DNA of 64,000 nt from CAIYZT01 sp947461435 (GCA_965284435.1 OZ260083.1:2294001-2358000); one strand, 5' to 3'; shown: positions 52,040-61,012, counted from the stretch's first letter. Notes: a model not told the origin generated them from the sequence alone. Translations and numbers: made by a program.

Positions 52040-52061
52040 CTTCCCCATACCGTGTTTAAGA

Positions 52062-52958
52062 TCAGCCCTTGACCATGCTCGCGACTTCAGCCGCGAAATC
52101 TTCAGCTTTCTTTTCAATGCCTTCGCCGACGGCGAGCCGAACAAAACCCACAACTTCAACGCCAGCGTCTTTGGCAGCCTGGCCGACGGTGATATCGGGG
52201 TTGATCACGAATTGTTGGTTCAGCAAGGTCACTTCGCTGAGGAACTTTTTCATCCGACCCGGAATGATGTTGTTCTGAATGACGGCTTCAGGCTTGGGTT
52301 TTGCCGAAGCGGCATTTTCTTCCAGCGCCTTGGATGTTTGCACCGCCAATTCGCGTTCGATGACAGATTGATCCATCTCCGCCTCCGACAGCGCCATCGG
52401 CGATGTGGCAGCGACGTGCATCGCGATCTGTTTTGCGATGCCGTTATCGGTTCCCTTTACCGCAACAAGAACGCCAATCCGGCCAAGGCCGTCTGCCGCA
52501 GCGGTGTGAATATAAGACGCGACAGAATCGCCTTCGATCGATGCCATACGGCGCAGGGTGATATTCTCACCGATCAAGGCAACCGCATCCAGAACCTGAT
52601 CTGCGCCCGTCTTGCCGCCCATATCCATGCTGCGCAAAGCGTCGATATCAGACGCCTTCAGGGCAGATGTGGTCAGACCCCGAACAAGTGTTTGAAAATC
52701 GGCGTTTTTTGCCACAAAATCGGTTTCCGAGTTCACTTCAACGGCAACGCCGCGTCCGCCAGAAACGGCAACGCCAACCAAACCTTCAGCAGCCACGCGG
52801 TCTGCCTTTTTTGCGGCCTTTGCCAAGCCCTTGGTGCGCAACCAATCGACGGCTGCCTCCATGTCGCCGTCTGTTTCGGTCAACGCCTTCTTTGCATCCA
52901 TCATGCCTGCGCCAGTGGAATCGCGCAGGTCTTTCACCATCGCTGCTGTGATGTTCAT
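52062..52958 (-). CDS. tsf: Elongation factor Ts
   Basis: A 298-residue nucleotide-exchange factor for EF-Tu. The N-terminal UBA-type domain reads AAMVKDLRDSTGAGMMDAKK, followed by KGLAKAAKKADRVAAEG and the core VEVNSETDFVAKN. The C-terminal GFVRLAVGEGIEKKAEDF ends the protein as in relatives. GAGGAATATGAC before the ATG sets the start. It is downstream of rpsB, with a 74-base gap, the standard order. Confidence 0.97.
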   Translation of the reverse strand: MNITAAMVKDLRDSTGAGMMDAKKALTETDGDMEAAVDWLRTKGLAKAAKKADRVAAEGLVGVAVSGGRGVAVEVNSETDFVAKNADFQTLVRGLTTSALKASDIDALRSMDMGGKTGADQVLDAVALIGENITLRRMASIEGDSVASYIHTAAADGLGRIGVLVAVKGTDNGIAKQIAMHVAATSPMALSEAEMDQSVIERELAVQTSKALEENAASAKPKPEAVIQNNIIPGRMKKFLSEVTLLNQQFVINPDITVGQAAKDAGVEVVGFVRLAVGEGIEKKAEDFAAEVASMVKG

Positions 52959-53032
52959 GTCATATTCCTCAAGATTTGGGTGACCCCGGCGGACCCTATC
53001 GCCGCCGGGTTACACTTTTGCGTCAAAAGGCC

Positions 53033-53788
53033 TTAAGCCTCGACAGCTTCTTCAACAGGTGTTTCGTCCAACGCGCCAAGATCCACGCCTGCGGCGCCCA
53101 TTTGAGCGGACATGCCGTCCAAAGCCGCGCGTGCGATCAGATCGCAGTACAAGGCAATCGCGCGGGCCGCGTCGTCGTTGCCCGGGATCACATACTCAAC
53201 ACCCTTGGGAGAGTTGTTGGTGTCCACGATACCGACAACGGGAATACCCAGCTTTTGCGCTTCAAGAATGGCCAAGCCTTCTTTGCCCACGTCGATCACA
53301 AACAGCAAATCCGGGGTTCCGCCCATCTCACGGATACCGCCCAAGGAAGCTTGCAGCTTGCCTTGATCGCGTTCCATATTCAGGCGCTCTTTTTTGGTCA
53401 TGCCTTCAGCACCGGCAGCCAAAAGCTCGTCGATTTGCTTCAAGCGCTGGATTGACTGGGAAATGGTTTTCCAGTTGGTCAAGGTGCCACCCAACCAGCG
53501 GTGGTTCATGTAGAATTGGGCACATTTTTCAGCGGCTTCTGCGACTGGCTTTTGCGCCTGACGCTTTGTACCGACGAACAGAATGCGGCCACCCTTGGCC
53601 ACGGTGTCGCGCACAACCTTCAATGCTGCATCGAGCATTGGAACGGTTTGCGTCAGATCAAGAATGTGAATGCCATTGCGATCCCCGTAAATGAACTCTC
53701 CCATGCGGGGGTTCCAACGTTGGGTCTGGTGGCCATAGTGAACGCCAGCTTCAAGCAACTGACGCATGGAAAACTCTGGAAGAGCCAT
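53033..53788 (-). CDS. rpsB: Small ribosomal subunit protein S2
   Basis: A 251-residue ribosomal protein, beginning MALPEFSMRQLLEAGVHYGH. It contains RWNPRMGEFIYGDRNGIHI and the LFVIDVGKEGLAILEA and GIVDTNNSP blocks. GGAAAGGAATAAGAC lies before the ATG. Its C-terminal acidic tail (LDETPVEEAVEA) is typical of alphaproteobacteria. It heads the rpsB-tsf operon and is divergent from psuK. Confidence 0.98.
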   Translation of the reverse strand: MALPEFSMRQLLEAGVHYGHQTQRWNPRMGEFIYGDRNGIHILDLTQTVPMLDAALKVVRDTVAKGGRILFVGTKRQAQKPVAEAAEKCAQFYMNHRWLGGTLTNWKTISQSIQRLKQIDELLAAGAEGMTKKERLNMERDQGKLQASLGGIREMGGTPDLLFVIDVGKEGLAILEAQKLGIPVVGIVDTNNSPKGVEYVIPGNDDAARAIALYCDLIARAALDGMSAQMGAAGVDLGALDETPVEEAVEA

Positions 53789-54035
53789 GTCTTATTCCTT
53801 TCCGGTTTAAACCTTGGCAAAGCTGTCTCAGGGCATGGGCCCCAACCGGCGGACGTCGCGGGATTTCTCCCCGTTCGGCCCAAGCTTCGCCTGTGAAGTG
53901 CGCTTCCTTTAGACGGTCCTGACGCCCCGAGCAAGGCCCCCTCCCCCTAAATTTGGAACGAAAAGGGCCATTTTCCGCTTATATTGTCGGTTTATGGGGT
54001 TCGAACATCCCTTGCGCCCGTTCCACGCTTGGGCG
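53789..54035. promoter_or_regulatory. Divergent rpsB/psuK upstream region
   Basis: A 247-base gap. On the minus strand TTGCTC, 16 bases, then CTAAAG (around 53910-53940) is a possible rpsB promoter, leaving a GC-rich leader of about 115 bases with several inverted repeats. That would suit S2-mediated autoregulation known in other bacteria, but no specific leader motif is recognisable by eye. Confidence 0.35.
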
Positions 54036-54947
54036 ATGACTAATCGCATGACATCGATAACTTCTGACATCTTGTGCATCGGTTCGGTCTTGTGGGACAT
54101 TATCGGCCGATCCCCGACCTCGATGCGACTGGGCTCTGACGTACCGGGCCGGATATCGCGGCTGCCGGGCGGCGTTGCGATGAACATTGCCATTACACTG
54201 GCCCGGTTTGGCGCGCGCCCTGCCCTGCTCACCTCTATCGGCCGCGACCCTGAGGGGGATGATCTGATAGCCGCCTGTCAGCGTTTGGGATTGATCACAG
54301 AACACGTCTATCGGTCTGATGACCTGCCAACGGACAGATATATGGCGATAGAAGGCGCAGGTGGCTTGATTGCAGCCATCGCCGACGCCCATTCGTTAGA
54401 GGCCGCCGGCGAAAAGATTTTGCGCCCTCTGGCAGATGGCAGGTTGGGCACGGCAGAGCGGCCATGGACGGGTGCCATTGCCTTGGACGGCAATCTGACC
54501 GAACACCTTTTGGCCCAGATTTCATCTTCACCCCTGTTCGCCAAGGCTGACCTGCGTGTTGCCCCTGCCTCTCCGGGGAAGGCAGAGCGGCTATTGCCAC
54601 TGCTGACCCAACCCAACGCGACCCTTTATGTGAACTTGGAAGAAGCCAATATTCTGACGCGGCGCGCTGCACAAACGGCCCCTGAGGCCGCCCAGCACCT
54701 TCTTGATCGGGGCGCTGCTCGTGTTTTGGTTACCAACGGCGGTAAGCATTGCGCCGATGGAACAAAAGACAAAGGCGTTATTTCCGATTCCCCGCCGCCC
54801 GTCATGGTCGCGCGGGTCACCGGGGCTGGCGATACCTTTATGGCGGCCCATATCATGGCCGAACGGCGCGGCGAAGACCGCAGGCTGGCGCTCGCGTCCG
54901 CCCTTCGTGCTGCGGCAACATATGTTTCTGGAGAAATCGGATCGTGA
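54036..54947 (+). CDS. psuK: PfkB family kinase, probable pseudouridine kinase
   Basis: A 303-residue ribokinase-family enzyme. Seen: ILCIGSVLWDIIGRS, the GG pair in RLPGGVAMNIAITLARFG, and the catalytic VTGAGDTFMAAHIMAE. The substrate is inferred from the overlapping psuG gene: PsuK phosphorylates pseudouridine and PsuG cleaves it to uracil plus ribose 5-phosphate. The start is uncertain: ATG 54036 is given; ATG 54048 would begin MTSITSDILC, closer to the family. The stop overlaps psuG as GTGA. Confidence 0.82.
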   Translation: MTNRMTSITSDILCIGSVLWDIIGRSPTSMRLGSDVPGRISRLPGGVAMNIAITLARFGARPALLTSIGRDPEGDDLIAACQRLGLITEHVYRSDDLPTDRYMAIEGAGGLIAAIADAHSLEAAGEKILRPLADGRLGTAERPWTGAIALDGNLTEHLLAQISSSPLFAKADLRVAPASPGKAERLLPLLTQPNATLYVNLEEANILTRRAAQTAPEAAQHLLDRGAARVLVTNGGKHCADGTKDKGVISDSPPPVMVARVTGAGDTFMAAHIMAERRGEDRRLALASALRAAATYVSGEIGS

Positions 54948-55858
54948 CTTTACCCCTCTATTTCTCTCCCGAAGTGGCCGAAGCGCGCGCGAACGGTCAG
55001 CCCATCGTCGCGCTTGAATCTACGATCATTACGCATGGCATGCCGTTTCCGCAAAACGTGCAAACAGCCCGCCGCGTTGAGGCAGAGGTGCGTTTGTGCG
55101 GGGCAACACCCGCCACGATGGCCCTGATGGGCGGACGTATTCACGTCGGGCTGACATCGGATGAATTGGACGCCCTTGGTCAATCAAAAGATGCCGCCAA
55201 AATATCGCGGGCTGATCTTGCGGCCTGTCTGATTTCGGGCAGAACGGGCGCCACCACGGTTGCCGCAACGATGATTTGCGCCCATCTTGCGGATGTTTCC
55301 GTTTTTGCCACCGGCGGCATCGGTGGGGTGCATAGAGGAGCCGAAAGCAGCTTTGATATTTCGGCAGACCTGACGGAACTTGGCGCAACCCCTGTCACGG
55401 TTGTTGCGGCTGGGGCCAAGGCGATCCTGGATCTTCCCAAAACCCTTGAATATCTGGAAACCTTGGGTGTGCCGGTCATCGCTTTCGGTCAGGATGACTT
55501 TCCGGCGTTCTGGTCGCGCCAGTCGGGGCTGCGCGCGCCGCTGCGCATGGATACCGCGGCTGAAATTGCGGCCGCGCAATTGATGCGGACAGCATTGGGA
55601 ATACCCGGCGGACAATTGGTTGCGAACCCGATCCCCCTGCACGCCGAAATTCGGCGCGAGACGATCATGCCCGTCGTTGAACAGGCCCTACGCGATGCGC
55701 AAAGTAACGGTGTGGCGGCCAAGGCCGTGACCCCGTTCTTGCTTCAACGGATCTTTGAATTGACCAAGGGTGCCTCTTTGGTTGCGAATGTCGAACTTGT
55801 GCTGAACAATGCACGCCTTGGTGCGGCCATAGCCATCGAAATTGCGAAACAAAAATAG
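54944..55858 (+). CDS. psuG: Pseudouridine-5'-phosphate glycosidase
   Basis: A 304-residue enzyme that breaks the C-glycosidic bond of pseudouridine 5'-phosphate. Family blocks: IVALESTIITHGMPFPQNV, the manganese-site region GATTVAATM, and VFATGGIGGVHRGAESSFD. The C-terminal NPIPLHAEI and LVANVELVLNNARLGAAIA follow. It starts at GTG 54944, overlapping the psuK stop; the frame extends back within psuK. No pseudouridine transporter is adjacent, so the source may be RNA turnover. Confidence 0.93.
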   Translation: MTLPLYFSPEVAEARANGQPIVALESTIITHGMPFPQNVQTARRVEAEVRLCGATPATMALMGGRIHVGLTSDELDALGQSKDAAKISRADLAACLISGRTGATTVAATMICAHLADVSVFATGGIGGVHRGAESSFDISADLTELGATPVTVVAAGAKAILDLPKTLEYLETLGVPVIAFGQDDFPAFWSRQSGLRAPLRMDTAAEIAAAQLMRTALGIPGGQLVANPIPLHAEIRRETIMPVVEQALRDAQSNGVAAKAVTPFLLQRIFELTKGASLVANVELVLNNARLGAAIAIEIAKQK

Positions 55859-55985
55859 TCAGATCTGCGAACGGCAGACGCCAGTTGTGACGCCGCTGGT
55901 CGGGTGCTGCGGTCTTGTGATCTGCCTTCTTGTATCCCCGCAGCCCAAAGCCTAAAACAACTGATACAGTCAATCGGGAACCAAA

Positions 55986-56681
55986 ATGTCAGAAATCGAC
56001 CCCACTCGGCGCTCTATATTTGGGGCTTTTCGGTCGTCGTTTCTGACCGGACTGGTCGTTGTATTGCCGGTGGGTCTGACCATTTATGTGGTTTGGGGCG
56101 TCATTGGATATATTGACGGTTGGATTTTGCCGCTGATCCCTACGTCGTATCAGCCCGAAGCCTTGATGCATCGTGTCTTTGGCCCGCAGTCAAATTTTCC
56201 GGTGCGCGGCGTCGGGGTTTTGGTGTTCCTGTTCTTCACCGCCTTCGTTGGCTGGCTTGCGCGCGGGCTTATTGGACGCACCATTATGCGCCGTGCCGAA
56301 GGGCTGGTCGACCGTGTGCCACTGGTTCGGTCCGTCTATTCGGGTGTGAAACAAATCACCGAAACGTTCTTTACCAAGACCGAAAAAAGCTTTGACCGGA
56401 CCTGTCTGGTTGAATTTCCTCGGCCCGGTTATTGGGCCATGGGAATGGTTGCGACCAGTCCCAAAGGAGAAATCGCGGCAAAACTGCCCAAAAGCGACGG
56501 CATGGTGGCCGTATTTATTGGGCTGACGCCGATGACCTCGGGCTTTTTGGTCTTCGTCCCGGAGAAAGACGTTATCTTCCTTGATATGCGCGCGGACGAT
56601 GTTGTGAAACTGATTGTATCGGCCGGTCTTGTCTATCCGGTTCAAAAAGACCAGATCGCCGCCGCGATTGCGGCAAGGTAA
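55986..56681 (+). CDS. DUF502 family membrane protein
   Basis: A 231-residue membrane protein of DUF502, with two N-terminal membrane segments (about residues 17-40 and 75-95). The soluble core has GLVDRVPLVRSVYSGVKQ, FPRPGYWAMGMVATS and the near-C-terminal GLTPMTSGFLVFVPEKDV. Function unknown. It stands alone 127 bases after psuG and is convergent with the hydroxybutyrate dehydrogenase gene. Confidence 0.9.
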   Translation: MSEIDPTRRSIFGAFRSSFLTGLVVVLPVGLTIYVVWGVIGYIDGWILPLIPTSYQPEALMHRVFGPQSNFPVRGVGVLVFLFFTAFVGWLARGLIGRTIMRRAEGLVDRVPLVRSVYSGVKQITETFFTKTEKSFDRTCLVEFPRPGYWAMGMVATSPKGEIAAKLPKSDGMVAVFIGLTPMTSGFLVFVPEKDVIFLDMRADDVVKLIVSAGLVYPVQKDQIAAAIAAR

Positions 56682-56787
56682 GCTGTCTAAGCGTTGGGCA
56701 AGATTAAGCTTTTAATCCAGCCTTCGAAGCGTTGACCTTCGCCGCCCAGAGATTGAACCATTTTGCACATAAACATCGCTGTGCCGC

Positions 56788-57573
56788 TCACATCGCGGTC
56801 CAGCCCCCATCAATCGAAATCGTGGTCCCCGTGACCTGATCAGCAGCGGGCGAGGACAGATACACCACCGTCCCCCCGATTTGTTCCACTGTCGCAAATT
56901 GGCGGGACGGTTGGCGCAGCAGCATGACGTCGCGGATCACGGTTTCTCTGTCCATTCCATGCACCTTCATCTGATCAGGGATCTGCGCCTCGACCAACGG
57001 GGTCAAAACGTATCCCGGACAAATGGCGTTGCAGGTGATCCCCTGCCCCGCCGTTTCGAGGGCGATGGTTTTTGATAAGCCCACCACACCATGCTTGGCC
57101 GCGATATAAGCTGATTTAAAGGGTGACGCTGTCAACCCGTGTGCAGAAGCGATATTGATCACCCTGCCCCATCCCCTGTCTCGCATTCCCGGTAAAGCGG
57201 CCGCAGAGGTGTGAAACGCCGAGGATAGGTTGATCGCAAGGATCTGATCCCACTTTTCAACCGGAAACGCCTCAACAGGGGCGACAAATTGAATGCCTGC
57301 GTTGTTTACCAGAATGTCGCAGCCCCCTGCGACTTGGATCAAGGATCGGCAGTCAGCGCCTTTTGACATGTCTGCACAAATGTAGCGGACGGAAACGCCA
57401 TGTGCCGCTGCCAAGGACGCGGCAAGGGCATGATCTTCGTCACGATCGGTGAAGCTGTTAAGAACAATGTCAGCCCCTGCCCTGGCCAATTCAATGGCGA
57501 CCCCAAGGCCGATGCCAGAGTTGGACCCGGTGATGACCGCAGACTTCCCATGCAGCTGCCGATCAGATGACAT
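56788..57573 (-). CDS. 3-hydroxybutyrate dehydrogenase (SDR family)
   Basis: A 261-residue short-chain dehydrogenase. Cofactor site TGSNSGIGLGVAIELA, NNAGIQFVAPVEAF, catalytic Ser in INIASAHGL and YIAAK. The C-terminal region ICPGYVLTPLVEAQIPDQ matches D-3-hydroxybutyrate dehydrogenases, which link PHB turnover to acetoacetate. GGAG 8 bases upstream favours ATG 57573 over a TTG 12 bases earlier. It lies 60 bases after the Hint-domain gene on the same strand. Confidence 0.9.
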   Translation of the reverse strand: MSSDRQLHGKSAVITGSNSGIGLGVAIELARAGADIVLNSFTDRDEDHALAASLAAAHGVSVRYICADMSKGADCRSLIQVAGGCDILVNNAGIQFVAPVEAFPVEKWDQILAINLSSAFHTSAAALPGMRDRGWGRVINIASAHGLTASPFKSAYIAAKHGVVGLSKTIALETAGQGITCNAICPGYVLTPLVEAQIPDQMKVHGMDRETVIRDVMLLRQPSRQFATVEQIGGTVVYLSSPAADQVTGTTISIDGGWTAM

Positions 57574-57633
57574 AGAACACTCCAATTACCATGAAGTGAA
57601 ACCTTAGCGCAGGCCCGCCATAAACAGAAGGCA

Positions 57634-58812
57634 TCAGGCCGCGAGGGCGCCATCTAAATCCTCAAAGGGCACAAGAAGCGATGTCTTCGATCCCAACTGT
57701 GCCCGCAACAAGGCCTTGGCTTCTGGTACGGTCAATAGGGGCCGATAACTTTGCATTTTCAGCATTGCGCAATTGCCCACCGCATTAAGATTCAAGCTTC
57801 GGCCCAAGCCTTTTCGTGTTTGTGTTCCCAGAAATAAGCTTTCGGCGGCAATGCCGTTTGCGCAGACCACTTCATGGTCGTCAAACAGCAGGTTATACAT
57901 GGGGCGCGCGTCAACCAACGTCGCCCCAAAGCTTAAAAACACGGACGCAGGAACCAAAACCTCATAGCTGTCAAACCAAAGCAGGCACAAGGGACCGGCC
58001 ACCAGAAGACGATGCTGAAGCGACAAATACAGACCCTCTACAAGCACCATCTGCAAGGCCGCGTCGCTGCAGACAAGCCTGCGCAGGGGTTTGAAACGGC
58101 CGTCGTGTGTCAAGACAAGATCGCCTTGAGCCAAGGATTCGATCCTGCGCTGCCCAGTGGCCGTGGCAATCAACGTTCCCTCGGCAAAACACAAAACGGC
58201 GTTTGAGAGGGTGTTAACCGCAAAGGCTTCCCAACCTGAAGCAGACTCGTTCAAGGTTCCCATCGGAACTGAGTAATACTGAACAGTTCCTTCGCCATAG
58301 GTATAGCTGAAGCCGGTGGTCAATTTCCCTTCGGCGCCTGCAGGTGTGGCCAGAACGATGGCATCAGGTGGCAGCGTCTCGGTTACGATGGACGCCGCGG
58401 AAGATGGTTTTTGACCATCGAGTGTGGCGTCATTTACCCCCTCCATCGGACCGGATGAGAGGGCAAGTTCCCCCGCCTTGGTCAGGTCGATGTCATAAAC
58501 GGGTTCCGAATATACCTTAAGGTTGGTTCCTGGCAGAATTGCGGTGGGGTTTTGCGTGGCGGCGGAACTGTCGAAAATGACAAGGTTCATGCCAGATTTT
58601 ACGGCCGCGGTTATGGAAGGTACTGCCGACACATACTCATCAGTGTACCGCGCACCGCTGTCGTTCCATACATAAAGGACATCGATCCGTGCCAACACAT
58701 CGGGCGAGAAATCGGTAATGCACAAGGGTTCGTTGCCAGACATTTTGATGTCGTCGGCTTGGGCATCGATGCCCTGACCATCAGATACGGAGTAATACCC
58801 AACAAGTGCCAT
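57634..58812 (-). CDS. Hint-domain protein with unassigned N-terminal domain
   Basis: A 392-residue protein. Residues about 205-345 form a Hint (hedgehog/intein-type) domain of the kind common in Rhodobacterales: CFAEGTLIATATGQRRIE, GDLVLTHDGRFKPLRRL, YLSLQHRLLVAG, and FDDHEVVCANGIAAES. The first 200 residues (MALVGYYSVSDGQGIDAQ onward) show an alpha/beta pattern like a Rossmann or amidotransferase-type domain, but I do not recognise the family. No terminal Asn for classic splicing is evident, so autoprocessing is uncertain. The start MALVGYYS was chosen because an upstream extension would run through the terminator at 58879-58908. Confidence 0.75.
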   Translation of the reverse strand: MALVGYYSVSDGQGIDAQADDIKMSGNEPLCITDFSPDVLARIDVLYVWNDSGARYTDEYVSAVPSITAAVKSGMNLVIFDSSAATQNPTAILPGTNLKVYSEPVYDIDLTKAGELALSSGPMEGVNDATLDGQKPSSAASIVTETLPPDAIVLATPAGAEGKLTTGFSYTYGEGTVQYYSVPMGTLNESASGWEAFAVNTLSNAVLCFAEGTLIATATGQRRIESLAQGDLVLTHDGRFKPLRRLVCSDAALQMVLVEGLYLSLQHRLLVAGPLCLLWFDSYEVLVPASVFLSFGATLVDARPMYNLLFDDHEVVCANGIAAESLFLGTQTRKGLGRSLNLNAVGNCAMLKMQSYRPLLTVPEAKALLRAQLGSKTSLLVPFEDLDGALAA

Positions 58813-58878
58813 ACAAACCACCACATACGAACGGAACGGGCAGTATCCTTTCGAATAGTGGCGAAAGCGTGAAGCGCC

Positions 58879-58908
58879 AAAAAAAAACGCCAGCACAAGG
58901 CTGGCGTT
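58879..58908 (-). terminator. Strong Rho-independent terminator upstream of the Hint gene
   Basis: AACGCCAGC (58886-58894) pairs with GCTGGCGTT (58900-58908) around a 5-base loop, followed on the minus strand by nine T. No coding gene lies upstream of it on this strand, so it must end a short non-coding transcript or attenuate the Hint gene. Confidence 0.9.
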
Positions 58909-58955
58909 CAGTTATTGAGGCAGGTTTCATACAGGCAAGAAACCTATCGAGCAGT
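58879..58955 (-). ncRNA. Candidate small RNA or attenuated leader (about 77 bases)
   Basis: Between a promoter-like sequence and the terminator lies a stretch with a 7-bp hairpin (AGGTTTC / GAAACCT, 58922-58945), an unpaired segment (CTGCCTCAATAACTGA) and the terminator stem. The layout is that of a typical short regulatory RNA. No reading frame with a ribosome-binding site is contained. The start is inferred from the -10 element. Confidence 0.6.
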
Positions 58956-58961
58956 GAGTCC

Positions 58962-58990
58962 CTTATAGCCTTCCCCGAAGCGCTCTCCAA
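58962..58990 (-). promoter_or_regulatory. Sigma-70-like promoter of the candidate small RNA
   Basis: On the minus strand TTGGAG (58990-58985) and TATAAG (58967-58962) are separated by exactly 17 bases. Transcription would start near 58955. Confidence 0.55.
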
Positions 58991-59068
58991 GTTAAAAGTT
59001 TGAAATGCCCGCAAAGCCCCCTTAGGCTAAGCGTCATGTAGGACCCAAACAGAAGGATTGTCGCCGGA

Positions 59069-60883
59069 ATGAAACAGGGAGTTTTTGCATATTTTCACTC
59101 CGCCACGCTTGCTGCAGCCCTTGTTTTTTTGGGCTCTTCGGCGGGCGCTGAGCCCAAACACGGCATAGCTATGTATGGCGAACCCGCCCTACCACAGGAT
59201 TTTGTGTCTTTGCCTTACGCCAACCCGGATGCGCCCAAAGGGGGCCGAATCATCTTTGGCGAAGCGGGAGGGTTTGATTCGATGAACCCATTCATCGAAA
59301 AAGGCCGCGCACCGGCCGGGATTTCTTTGCTGACAATTGAAACACTTCTGGGCCGTTCTTACGACGAGGCCTTCTCTCTTTATGGGGTTTTGGCCGAATC
59401 GGTCGATACGGATGAGGGTCGGACCTACGTTGAATTCACCCTGCGCCCAGAGGCAAAATTTTCGGACGGATCGCCAGTAACGGTCGAGGACGTTCTATGG
59501 TCGATGGAAACCTTGGGGACGATTGGCAGTCCGCGCTATGCTGCGGCGTGGAAAAAGATTGCAAGCGCCGAGCAGACCGGTGAGCGGTCAGTGAAATTCA
59601 CCTTCAACACAGTTGACCGCGAATTGCCTCTTATCCTTGGACTGCGGCCCATTCTTCAAAAAGCCCAGTGGGAAGGCAAGGATTTTACGGCCACCAGCTT
59701 TGAGGCCCCGATCGGTTCTGGTCCGTACACGGTCAGCAGTTTTGATCCCGGCACGACAATCACCTTCCAGAAAGATCCCGATTGGTGGGGAGCAAACCTG
59801 AATTTCTATCGGGGCATGCACAATTTTGATGAAATCAAATATGACTACTACGGAGACGGAACCGTGGTGTTCGAGGCCTTCAAGGCGGGTGAGTTTTCAA
59901 CCTACCGCGAGTCCAATCCGGCAAAATGGGCCAGCAATTATGACTTTCCAAGTATTGCATCTGGCGATGTACTAAAAGCTGAAATTCCGCATCAACGGCC
60001 TTCCGGGATTGAAGGATTTGTGATGAACACCCGTCGGCCCATGTTCGCAGATTGGCGCGTTCGCCAAGCCATGATTGAAGCCTTCAATGCAGAATTCATC
60101 AATACAACCCTGAATGGGGGCGTCAATCCTCGCATCCAATCCTACTTTTCAAACTCGGATCTGGGTGCGCCTGCCGGTGCGCCCGCGACAGGTCGGGTCG
60201 CAGAACTGCTCAGCAGTGTCAAAGACAGTCTGCTTCCCGGCGCCATGGAGGGTTATGCCGTCCCGATTTCGGATGGAACAGAGACCAATCGTGTAGGATT
60301 GCGCGCTGCCACTGCACTTTTGGAAGAAGCCGGCTGGACTTTGAAAGACGGCACTTTGGTAAGTGCCTCGGGCGAACCTTTTGCCTTCGAGATCCTTCTT
60401 CAACAAGGACAAGATGATGCAACGGCGATTGCAAATATCTACACCGAAGCGCTGAAGCCACTTGGTATCGCTGTCAAAACAACGGTCATTGATCAGGCAC
60501 AGATGAAAGACCGCACGACAAATTACGATTTTGACATGACCTACTATATCCGCTCGTTGTCCCTCTCTCCGGGAAATGAGCAGACTTTGTATTGGGGATC
60601 CGCCGGCGTGACAGAGCCTGGAACACGCAACTGGATGGGAATGAACTCTCCTGCTGCAGAGGAAATGATCAAGGCGATGTTGTCTGCGAAAGACCACGAA
60701 GAGTTTGTGAACGCCACGCAAGCCCTTGACCGGATCTTGATCTCTGGTCGCTACGTCATTCCGTTTTGGTATTCACAAGTATCGCGAATGGCGCATGCGA
60801 AACAATTGCATTACCCAGACAAATTGCCGATTTATGGGGACTGGCTTGGCTTTCAGCCGGAAGTCTGGTGGTTTCAGGAGTAG
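59069..60883 (+). CDS. Extracellular solute-binding protein, peptide ABC type (YejA-like)
   Basis: A 604-residue periplasmic binding protein of family 5, with a signal peptide (residues 1-27, cut near SSAGAE). Seen: HGIAMYGEPALPQDFVSL, PKGGRIIFGEAGGFDSMNPF (split across residues about 51-70), and the FSDGSPVTVEDVLWS signature. The full length and C-terminal YVIPFWYSQVSRMAHAKQL region match YejA/microcin C type proteins. No permease or ATPase genes lie beside it, so it is an orphan binding protein or its transporter is elsewhere. Confidence 0.9.
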   Translation: MKQGVFAYFHSATLAAALVFLGSSAGAEPKHGIAMYGEPALPQDFVSLPYANPDAPKGGRIIFGEAGGFDSMNPFIEKGRAPAGISLLTIETLLGRSYDEAFSLYGVLAESVDTDEGRTYVEFTLRPEAKFSDGSPVTVEDVLWSMETLGTIGSPRYAAAWKKIASAEQTGERSVKFTFNTVDRELPLILGLRPILQKAQWEGKDFTATSFEAPIGSGPYTVSSFDPGTTITFQKDPDWWGANLNFYRGMHNFDEIKYDYYGDGTVVFEAFKAGEFSTYRESNPAKWASNYDFPSIASGDVLKAEIPHQRPSGIEGFVMNTRRPMFADWRVRQAMIEAFNAEFINTTLNGGVNPRIQSYFSNSDLGAPAGAPATGRVAELLSSVKDSLLPGAMEGYAVPISDGTETNRVGLRAATALLEEAGWTLKDGTLVSASGEPFAFEILLQQGQDDATAIANIYTEALKPLGIAVKTTVIDQAQMKDRTTNYDFDMTYYIRSLSLSPGNEQTLYWGSAGVTEPGTRNWMGMNSPAAEEMIKAMLSAKDHEEFVNATQALDRILISGRYVIPFWYSQVSRMAHAKQLHYPDKLPIYGDWLGFQPEVWWFQE

Positions 60884-60886
60884 GCA

Positions 60887-61003
60887 ATGCGCAAGCTGAC
60901 GATGATCATGCTGTTTGTCCTGTCGGGCTGCAATACGGTTGCGGGCATCGGTTATGACATCTCTGGCGGGGCAGAAACTGTCGGAGGATGGTTTGGAGGT
61001 TAA
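60887..61003 (+). CDS. Entericidin-like small lipoprotein (38 residues)
   Basis: A reading frame of 38 codons preceded by AGGAG at 7 bases spacing. It has the lipobox LFVLSGCNTVAGIGYDI, with Cys15 as lipidation site, and a Gly-rich tail ETVGGWFGG. This is the pattern of the entericidin A/B family of small membrane-bound lipoproteins. It lies 3 bases after the binding-protein gene and is followed by a strong terminator, so it is co-transcribed with it. Confidence 0.85.
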   Translation: MRKLTMIMLFVLSGCNTVAGIGYDISGGAETVGGWFGG

Positions 61004-61012
61004 ATCGGCGCT

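Noticed and set aside
51954..53036. Plus-strand open frame of 360 codons opposite tsf
   Set aside because: It covers the tsf terminator and coding sequence in antisense; composition is His/Arg/Cys-rich and non-protein-like, and EF-Ts is certain.
53059..53694. Plus-strand open frame of 211 codons opposite rpsB
   Set aside because: Arg/Ser/Pro-rich antisense shadow of rpsB.
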